Shown here piece after piece: positions 54,518-61,976 of a stretch of 64,000 nucleotides of DNA. The notes under the pieces were generated by a model, which was not told the DNA's origin, ran no database searches, and worked only from the letters and a program-made list of their open reading frames with translations. The stretch is from NCBI RefSeq assembly GCF_003576375.1, contig NZ_QWGE01000002.1:806001-870000 (forward strand), given 5' to 3'. The position numbers were made by a program, and so were the translations under genes. The stretch is from Pontibacter oryzae. GTDB taxonomy: Bacteria > Bacteroidota > Bacteroidia > Cytophagales > Hymenobacteraceae. Positions within the stretch are counted from its first letter, which is position 1, and the number at the start of each line of letters is the position of its first letter.

Positions 54518-56230
54518 TCATATCAGGGGTTTAAAACCGGCCCTTTCCAACTCCCGCCCCAGCTTTTTATCGCTTCCACTTAAAGTGGCATAAATGCATG
54601 TGGACTGCTTTCCTGCCTTAACTTTTTCCATAATTGATTTTATTACGGATTCAAGGTTAGCTTGTAATGCGGCATGGAGATAAAACCCATCAACTAAACA
54701 TATGTGTTGTTGTTGTGCGTCAAGTGCCTCGGCACCTAATACATTCTCAAGCACTTCTGTGTTGCCAGCTTGCCATACACAGCAAAGCAAGCGCCCGTTT
54801 TTAACATACGTATGCGCCTTTGCGCCATTTTCAAAACGTTGCATGGCCTCATTCAAAAATTCCCACCTAGTAATACGTGAGCTGTGTTGGTCGAAGTCTA
54901 GCAGACTAGCAAAGCTGTTAAGCTCAACTATCACGGAGTTCTTAGCAACACTGGATGAAGGATCGTATCGGTAAATTGCAGTTTGCTTATTGTTACGTTT
55001 ATAAGGCAGTATACTGGTGATGATGGATGCCATACCATTAACTTTGTTTTTATTAATCCTCTCCAGTGCTTTGAGCATGGTCTCCTTTAGGTCTCGAATA
55101 TCAACTCCTCGTTTACTTAGGTTGGCCTTAGCGAAGTCCATCAACGGGTTAACTACACGCTTTTTAACAAAGGTTTTTTTAGGGCTCGAAAAACAAAGCG
55201 AATGCACTACATCTTGATCATTAGCGATTCTCCATTTATAAGGGTCGTTTCCAGGGGTTAAGTCGAACAACTCGTAACCTTCTGCCAGCAAATGCTGGCC
55301 TAACATTAAAAAATGGACATACCCTGGAGAGAGCAAACCATAGCAAGGAGAATGTGTGTTTATACCTCCTAAGCAAACCGATTTGCCATCTATCTGCCCA
55401 ACAATGGAAGCAATAATTTCATCATTAAGCTTTAAGATAGTAGCATGAAGTAAGCCTTGCTTAAATAGCTCAATGAGATAGCGCTTACCCGCAGGTTTAT
55501 TCCTGAAGTATAAAACGTTATACCTTGCTCCCTTCCGGAAATCGAACTGATCCATAAGTTCAGGCAGGACTGTTACAAACCGATCCAAACTCGTTATGTG
55601 CTCAAAGCTTAACTCCCCTAATCGCTTGAGGCGATTGCGCTTCTCTCTGAACTGCTGCTTTCTGAACAGTTTGGGTGCATCTGCTTTGTTAAGGTTCATG
55701 ACTGGGCGCTGGAAGGCGGTGAGCTCACATACCTTACTCCATTTCGCGCGCGACACCCACTCCAATGGCGTATTTGCAGGTATATTAGTAAAATGGACCT
55801 CAGATTTAGGAAAATGACTCCTGAGACTCGTTAGCGCGTTTTCTATAAATCCGGTATACTGGTCTCCTTCTGCAAGCCAAGTTTGGTATTCAGCCTCTGT
55901 ACAGCCTGCCACAGAAATTTTACTTTTACCTATATCTTGAACTAAGATTAGCAGACCTGTAAGCTTATCTTCTTGTTCCTCAAATATCAGAATCGAATGA
56001 TAGGCATCTTTAAAACACTGAAACCATGTGGTTAAAAGCTTGCTGCTCTGAAATACAGTTGCCCACGGGCAATTCTCATAGAGCGCATCCCACTTCTTTA
56101 TAAAGCTTTTTGATGCTAGCCGACTCTCAGCCTCTTTGCCTAACAGAACTTTAATACCTGATATTGTACCTGTGCTGCTGTCTGTTAAAGCTAGAATACT
56201 CATAGAAGATATTTGATTTGACTGAGACAC
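54518..56230 (-). CDS. Double acetyltransferase-like protein (CelD/FemAB-type GNAT plus second GNAT-like domain)
   Basis: 570 residues. The first part (about 30-370) resembles CelD/BcsL- and FemAB-like GNAT proteins: YENCPWATVFQSSKLLTTW near 50, FRKQQFREKRNRLKRLG near 200, and YELFDLTPGNDPYKWRI near 325, which is diagnostic. The second part (about 399-570) looks like a separate GNAT fold: RITRWEFLNEAMQRFENGAKA, CLVDGFYLH, ELERAGFKPLI. Such enzymes act in exopolysaccharide or cell-wall assembly. The substrate is unknown and no polysaccharide gene lies beside it. It is isolated in non-coding DNA. Confidence 0.72.
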   Translation of the reverse strand: MSQSNQISSMSILALTDSSTGTISGIKVLLGKEAESRLASKSFIKKWDALYENCPWATVFQSSKLLTTWFQCFKDAYHSILIFEEQEDKLTGLLILVQDIGKSKISVAGCTEAEYQTWLAEGDQYTGFIENALTSLRSHFPKSEVHFTNIPANTPLEWVSRAKWSKVCELTAFQRPVMNLNKADAPKLFRKQQFREKRNRLKRLGELSFEHITSLDRFVTVLPELMDQFDFRKGARYNVLYFRNKPAGKRYLIELFKQGLLHATILKLNDEIIASIVGQIDGKSVCLGGINTHSPCYGLLSPGYVHFLMLGQHLLAEGYELFDLTPGNDPYKWRIANDQDVVHSLCFSSPKKTFVKKRVVNPLMDFAKANLSKRGVDIRDLKETMLKALERINKNKVNGMASIITSILPYKRNNKQTAIYRYDPSSSVAKNSVIVELNSFASLLDFDQHSSRITRWEFLNEAMQRFENGAKAHTYVKNGRLLCCVWQAGNTEVLENVLGAEALDAQQQHICLVDGFYLHAALQANLESVIKSIMEKVKAGKQSTCIYATLSGSDKKLGRELERAGFKPLI

Positions 56231-57494
56231 GATTCATCTTCCAATACGAAGCACTTTTTAATTTGTTTTTTTTATAAATTTTATAATTTTTTCTTAATGA
56301 TTCAATTTTCAGGCTAAAAGCAAAAATTGGTTTTATAGTGAGATTGACCAGCAAAGAAGCTTATTTAACGCAAAATTAAAGAGTGCATATATCTTATATA
56401 CAACTTATACTTTGTAATACACTTTATAAACAAATACTTAACTCCAACCTAATGTAGAGTTAAATATCAAGCACCGGTCTGATACTCCTTGCCTCTACAA
56501 AGACCTCCTTAATCACATTAATCCCCAGGCATAGTTGCTCTTTTTGCGCATGGCAAAGTATAAAGTGTTCTCGATTGCAAGACTAGCTTCTCAGAGCGAT
56601 TTAATGTTGCCGTTGTTTAGCTCTTGTTTGGAAAGGAAGTCAGGCTTAACTGCAACACCCTCGTTGCCGCTTAGGTAACTTTTTATGGAACTTAGTTTTG
56701 GCAAAGCAAATAATGATGAAGTATTCACGGCGGGCCACCAACGCGGCATCGATCACAGCGGTGGCCGGTCAGCTGCTAACCCAGCTGTATATGACGGAAT
56801 GGGTGGCATGCTGCATGGCAAAAGATACTAGCTTACTCCCTCCCGGAACGCCCTAGCTACAGCCTTCACCTTAGAATGCGGGTTATTCCAGCAGAAGTCT
56901 GTTGATGAAGGTGCGCTATTTGGATTTCACTGCATGAATGCTTTTAAGGGTATGTAGTCACTTTAAAGCATACATTTTTATAATGTAGAGAAAACGCATA
57001 CGGAGCCTGTGTCATGGGTACATATCTAACGATACCTAAATAACATACTTTAAACTGTAAAGGATAGCTTGTTAAAGCCTGCAACAATATAAGCCGTAAC
57101 TTCATCAAAAGTATAAGGTACTGCTAATGATGCCTGTTCCTCTGCTGAACCGAGTATAATTGCAATCTATACTTTACCGGCCTTGGTTCATAAATCTAGT
57201 TCCTGCAGCTATCATACTTTCATGCCATTTAAGCCTTGGCATTAAAATGAGATACAAAAACTAAACAGGAAATATATAGTATAAACAACCTTGCCAGCCG
57301 GTGCTATGTTTAACCGCTATAGCTATGTAGAACATCAAATGATATAAGTTTTTAGTATGGCTTTTATTTTGAATTCTTGAATTATGCCCTGGGCTAAAAC
57401 TCATTTAGCTTATTAAAACACCGTCTGCAAACATTATGTGGAGGCATTTACCTAACTTAGTTGCTTCTTACAACGTGCCCATTTTATTGAACAA
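56231..57494. other. Long non-coding region
   Basis: 1264 bases, AT-rich with several TAAAGTATA-like strings. A 46-codon frame begins at about 56709 (MMKYSRRATNAASITAV) but resembles nothing I know. No tRNA, repeat or promoter consensus found. It could hold an unrecognised small RNA or decayed gene. Confidence 0.45.
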
Positions 57495-60188
57495 ATGATC
57501 CAAAATTTAACAATAGACTTTCAGGCAGTTTTTAACAATATGCCCGGCAGTCTCTTGCTGTTGCAAGCAAACGCTCCCTACTTTACCGTGCTGGGCAGTA
57601 GTTATGATTTTCTGCAAGTATTAGGCACAACCAAACAAAGCATAGAAGGGAAAAGTGTTTTTGAGATATACTTTGGCAACACACACAGCCTTACAAATCA
57701 AAGTCACTCCACCCTTAATTCGTCTTTAGAAAACGCCTTAGCGCAGAAAAAGCAAGATAAATCCCCTCCTTTTCGGCACGACATAACTGAAGCAAACGGA
57801 GAAGCTAAATCATACTATTGGTCTGCTACCAATAAACCAGTAGTAGATGCGGAAGGCAACGTTCTATTTATTATACATGCTATTTCAGATGAAACTGAGC
57901 AGGTAATAGCCAGAAAGAAAACAGAGGAGCTACAGGACCAGAAGTTTAGAAATGTAGTGGAACAAGCCTCCGATGCCATCGCTATTTTTAAGGGCGAAGA
58001 TTTAATAATTGAAACCGTAAACCCTGCTATTCTGGATTTATGGCAGCACGGTGAGGAAATATTAAACCAGCCCTTCGAGGATATTATGCCTGAAATGAAA
58101 AGGCAGGGCTTTATCGATAAACTAAAAAACGTGCTGCACACCGGGGAGCCTATTTTTGGGTATGAGGTGCCTGCTGTCTTTAAGCGAAAAAATGGCAATC
58201 GGGATACGGTATACTTTAATTTCAGTTACCAGCCCTACCGAGAGGCAGACGGTACAATCACTGGGGTTATTGTGGTTGCTTCAAACGTAAGCGAGCAGGT
58301 TAAATCAAAACAAAAGGTTATCGAGAGCGAATCCCGCTTTCTGAACATGATTAAGCAGGCTCCTGTTGCAATCCTTCTTACACGTGGCCACGACATGGTG
58401 ATTGAAAACGTGAACGCATTGATGCTGCGTATCATGCAAAAAGATAATGCAGATGAGGCGATTGGGAAGAAGCTGACTGAAGTACTTCCTGAAGTAGAAG
58501 GACAGGCCGTGTTAAAGAAGATCCAGAACGTGCTGGACACCGCCAAACCCTTTAGCGGTAGTGAAATGGCTGTAAACCTGATGAAAAACGGGCACCTAAC
58601 AGAACATTATTTTAATCTTTCCTACACACCGATTATTGAAGATGGCATTGCCACTGGGGTACTGCATGTAGCGCATGACGTTACAGAGCAGATACAAGCA
58701 CGAAAGCGAGTGGAGGAAAGTGAGGCACGCTTCAGAAACCTTGTGCGCGAAGCATCTGTCGGGATCATTGTTCTGAATGGAGACCAGATGCAGGTGAACA
58801 TAGTTAACGATGCCTATGCACAACTAATTGACCGTTCGGTAGAAGAGCTTGATGGTAAGCCGTTATTTGATATTATACCGGAAGCGGAGCCTGTTTTCAG
58901 ACCAATTATAGAAAGTGTGAAGCAGAGCGGGGAACCACTATACTTATACGACCAGCCATACTTTGTATATATAAACGGCAAACGAAAAGACGGCTTCTTA
59001 AACTTGGTTTACCAACCATACCGAGAGTTAGATGGCACTATTACAGGCGTTATTGTGCTTTGCCACAACGTAACGGAACAGGTGATAGCCCTGAAAAATC
59101 TGGAGGAAAGCGCCAGAGACTTGCAGATTATGGCTAATGCCATGCCGCAACTAGTTTGGATTGCCCGCCCAGACGGAAAGGTGGTTTACTATAATGAGCG
59201 AATAGCTGAGTTTGATGGCACTGAAAAACAGCCTGACGGCACCTGGACTTGGAAAAACCTACTGCTTCCCACAGATGCCGAGCTTACCGTTGAAGCCTGG
59301 GCTGAATCCGTAAGGGAGAAGCAAGTATACGACATTGAGCACAGGCTTAAAATGAAGGACGGCACCTACCGCTGGCACCTGAGCCGCGCTTTTCCTCAAT
59401 TAGATTCAGAAGGAAACGTTATCAGGTGGTTTGGCACTGCCACCGATGTGCACCAGCGCAAAGAATCTGAAGAGATGCTGGCGCAAAAAAACTTACAGCT
59501 TGTGCGGATTAATAATGACTTGGACAACTTTATCTACACGGCATCACACGACTTAAAAGCACCCATTTCAAACATAGAGGGGCTTTTGGGTTTACTCAAT
59601 TTCGATTTGAATGAAGGTAAGACAAACGAGTCTGAAACGCGCCACATCATACAGATGATGCAAGGCTCCGTGGAGCGCTTTAAAAAGACAATCTCAAGCT
59701 TAACCGATGTCGTGAAGCTGCAACAGGAAAACACAAGCGATTACACCCCGATTAATCTATATTGTGTTCTGGAGGATGTTACTTATGATCTAAGCCAAGC
59801 CATACAAGAACATAATGTGCAGCTGGAGCTTAATCTGGAACAAAATACCGAAGTTAGCTTTACTGAGAAGAACCTGAGAAGCGTGATTTACAACCTGCTC
59901 TCTAATGCTATAAAATACCGATCGCCGGAGCGTAAGCCGCATATAAAGATAAGTAGCAAGCAAACAGGCGAGTTTAGCATACTTACCATTGAGGATAATG
60001 GTTTGGGAATTGACCCTAAGCGCACAGCAGATATTTTCACCATGTTCAAACGCTTCCACGACCACGTGGAAGGCACAGGCATCGGGCTATACATGGTTAA
60101 AAAAATGATTGAGAATGCCGGCGGTAGAATCGAAGTTGAAAGTGAAGTTGAGAAAGGGTCAAGCTTTAAAGTATACTTCAAGAAATAA
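57495..60188 (+). CDS. Five-PAS histidine kinase
   Basis: 897 residues, soluble. Five PAS domains lie in tandem (about 10-130, 148-270, 278-400, 410-530, 545-665). The second to fourth share repeated phrases such as YQPYREADGTITGVIVV, and the fifth is PAS_3-like (YRWHLSRAFPQLDSEGNV). HisKA has His685 in YTASHDLKAPISNIEG; the HATPase has NLLSNAIKYRSPERKPHI, DNGLGIDP and GTGIGLYMVKKM. The kinase end closely resembles that of the CheB-CheR kinase at 32521. No receiver domain or neighbouring response regulator, so the partner is unknown. Confidence 0.92.
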   Translation: MIQNLTIDFQAVFNNMPGSLLLLQANAPYFTVLGSSYDFLQVLGTTKQSIEGKSVFEIYFGNTHSLTNQSHSTLNSSLENALAQKKQDKSPPFRHDITEANGEAKSYYWSATNKPVVDAEGNVLFIIHAISDETEQVIARKKTEELQDQKFRNVVEQASDAIAIFKGEDLIIETVNPAILDLWQHGEEILNQPFEDIMPEMKRQGFIDKLKNVLHTGEPIFGYEVPAVFKRKNGNRDTVYFNFSYQPYREADGTITGVIVVASNVSEQVKSKQKVIESESRFLNMIKQAPVAILLTRGHDMVIENVNALMLRIMQKDNADEAIGKKLTEVLPEVEGQAVLKKIQNVLDTAKPFSGSEMAVNLMKNGHLTEHYFNLSYTPIIEDGIATGVLHVAHDVTEQIQARKRVEESEARFRNLVREASVGIIVLNGDQMQVNIVNDAYAQLIDRSVEELDGKPLFDIIPEAEPVFRPIIESVKQSGEPLYLYDQPYFVYINGKRKDGFLNLVYQPYRELDGTITGVIVLCHNVTEQVIALKNLEESARDLQIMANAMPQLVWIARPDGKVVYYNERIAEFDGTEKQPDGTWTWKNLLLPTDAELTVEAWAESVREKQVYDIEHRLKMKDGTYRWHLSRAFPQLDSEGNVIRWFGTATDVHQRKESEEMLAQKNLQLVRINNDLDNFIYTASHDLKAPISNIEGLLGLLNFDLNEGKTNESETRHIIQMMQGSVERFKKTISSLTDVVKLQQENTSDYTPINLYCVLEDVTYDLSQAIQEHNVQLELNLEQNTEVSFTEKNLRSVIYNLLSNAIKYRSPERKPHIKISSKQTGEFSILTIEDNGLGIDPKRTADIFTMFKRFHDHVEGTGIGLYMVKKMIENAGGRIEVESEVEKGSSFKVYFKK

Positions 60189-60196
60189 AATAAAGA

Positions 60197-60255
60197 GCCT
60201 CAACACCAAAAAGGGGGGCTTGCATGAAGCAAGCCCCCCTTTTTGGTGTTGAGGC
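60197..60255. terminator. Bidirectional terminator, 27-base perfect stem
   Basis: The arms run 60197-60223 and 60229-60255 and are perfectly complementary. The core is AAAAAGGGGGGC / GCCCCCCTTTTT with loop ATGAA. It lies between the convergent kinase and acyltransferase genes. Confidence 0.9.
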
Positions 60256-60264
60256 TTACAAAAT

Positions 60265-60780
60265 TTAAGCAAGTACAGCTTCAGGCTCAAGCTGTCTGAT
60301 AATCCTGGCTGGGTTTCCTACAGCAATGCAATTATCCGGAATGTCTTTTACAACCACCGACCCAGCGCCAATACGTACATTATTGCCTATCTTAACTTCG
60401 CCGATAATGCAAACGTTTGACCCTAACTCTACATTATCGCCAATTATAGGTGATCCGGAATAACTGCCATCTGCACGCCTGACGTTACCTAAGGTTGTTG
60501 AATGCCTGAAAAAGCAATTCTTCCCGATAACAGTGCATCCATTCACCACCAGGGCCTGGCCGTGGCCCAGGTAAAACCCCTCTCCTACCTGTGTCCAGTG
60601 GGGCAACTCAATGCACAGAAACCATTCAACAAACACCTTGTAGAAGGCCAAATAGGGCAACCAGATTACTCTGAGCAGTTTATTTACGGAAGCTGGCCGG
60701 GCAAGCCTGAAAAGTACCATAACCATCCGCCCCTTTAAGTTTCCTTTGTTTGCCTTCCAATCCTGGAAAATGTATGACAT
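60265..60780 (-). CDS. Hexapeptide-repeat acyltransferase (serine acetyltransferase-like)
   Basis: 171 residues. An amphipathic or hydrophobic N-terminal part (about 25-65) is followed by a left-handed beta-helix of hexapeptide repeats: GQALVVNGCTVIGKNCFFRH, PIIGDNVELGSNVCIIGEVKIG, IGAGSVVVKDIPDNCIAVGNPAR. The catalytic His lies in GHGQALVV or RHSTTLGN. Short enzymes of this kind are serine O-acetyltransferases or sugar acetyltransferases of polysaccharide synthesis; the lone context does not decide between them. Confidence 0.85.
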   Translation of the reverse strand: MSYIFQDWKANKGNLKGRMVMVLFRLARPASVNKLLRVIWLPYLAFYKVFVEWFLCIELPHWTQVGEGFYLGHGQALVVNGCTVIGKNCFFRHSTTLGNVRRADGSYSGSPIIGDNVELGSNVCIIGEVKIGNNVRIGAGSVVVKDIPDNCIAVGNPARIIRQLEPEAVLA

Positions 60781-60995
60781 ATGTTATTTACTCTGTTTTT
60801 GAGTTGAGCGTACGAAGTATGGCACCTCTGCGTTGCTCTGATCTCTTGGATGCAGCTTGTTCACTTTAGAGCTCAAGAAGTATGCTGTTGCAAACCAATA
60901 CCTTAGTATAAGTTTAACAGTTATTCCCCCCAATATAGGCGTCTGCTTATTCTTACACACGCTGAACAAGAAACCCAAATTTTGTTAAACCGGGG

Positions 60996-61910
60996 TTATT
61001 TTGCTTCGGGCAGTGCTAACACGTATTGCTTTCCATCGGGCACGGTAAGCTGATAGCCTTTAACCCAGGGGTTGTATAGCCGCAATGTTTTATAATTTGT
61101 GCCTTGTGCTTTGGCAAAAGCTGGCAAATCGGAGATCGAGGATTTTACTTCCATTTCGCGGTATGGCAAAGGCTGGTACCCGTTTTCTTCGGCCAGGTCG
61201 AAGCCATACTTTTGTGGGTTGCCTAGCACCTCTTTCAGGGCGAGTATGCGAAACATGTAACGCGATGTTTCATCGTTGAGGTATAAATCATAGTATGATT
61301 CAACGCCTTGACGATCAAGGGCGCGGTCCAGGCCAGCCATGCCGCGGTTGTAGGAGGCAGCCGCGTTGGTCCAGGAGCCGAAGCGCGCGCGCGCTGTTTT
61401 AAGATACCTTATCGCGGCCACAGTTGCTTTTTGCACATGAAAACGCTCGTCAACCTCTTTATTCACAGTAAGGCCATAACCTCGTGCTGTTTCAGGCATA
61501 AGTTGCCAAAACCCAGCGGCCCCAGCCGGCGATGTTACATGCCCAAACAAACTCTCTGCCAGCGCCAGGTATATGAAATCTTCCGGCACATTGTTGTCGC
61601 GGAGCATGGCTCTGATTTCCGGCACATAGCGTTGCATGCGTTTCAGGCCTAGCATGGTGGTGGCATGCAGGTACGAGTTAACAAGCAGTTCGCGGTCCAG
61701 GCGTTCGGCCACGTCGGGTATGTGCAACGGCACAGGTTCCCCGGCAAAGCTCATTGCCGTTGGCAGCGGCGGCGGACTCAGCAACAGTTTTTCCCTTTCA
61801 TCAGTTACCTTACTTGCTGTATTAAAGCTGACTTGCTGCTGACTGCACTGCTGCAAGGCAACAGCTATGATTAGGGTAATCCATACATACTTCCAAATTT
61901 GCTGTGTCAT
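60996..61910 (-). CDS. Lytic transglycosylase lipoprotein (SLT, MltD-like)
   Basis: 304 residues. Signal ending in VALQQC (lipobox) at about residue 22. The SLT domain (about 100-250) shows IYLALAESLFGHVTSPAGAA with the catalytic Glu, GFWQLMPETARGYGL, and AAASYNRGMAGLDRAL. It cleaves murein glycan strands to anhydro ends. No LysM repeats are seen; a short C-terminal extension (about 265-304) ends in YVLALPEAK. It is co-oriented with the PBP-like gene 66 bases upstream, so both may act together on murein. Confidence 0.9.
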   Translation of the reverse strand: MTQQIWKYVWITLIIAVALQQCSQQQVSFNTASKVTDEREKLLLSPPPLPTAMSFAGEPVPLHIPDVAERLDRELLVNSYLHATTMLGLKRMQRYVPEIRAMLRDNNVPEDFIYLALAESLFGHVTSPAGAAGFWQLMPETARGYGLTVNKEVDERFHVQKATVAAIRYLKTARARFGSWTNAAASYNRGMAGLDRALDRQGVESYYDLYLNDETSRYMFRILALKEVLGNPQKYGFDLAEENGYQPLPYREMEVKSSISDLPAFAKAQGTNYKTLRLYNPWVKGYQLTVPDGKQYVLALPEAK

Positions 61911-61976
61911 TTACTGCTCCTTCCTCTTAAACCCTTTCTCTTCCGTAACGCTGTTTTCCAGAACTTATGCTTTAAA

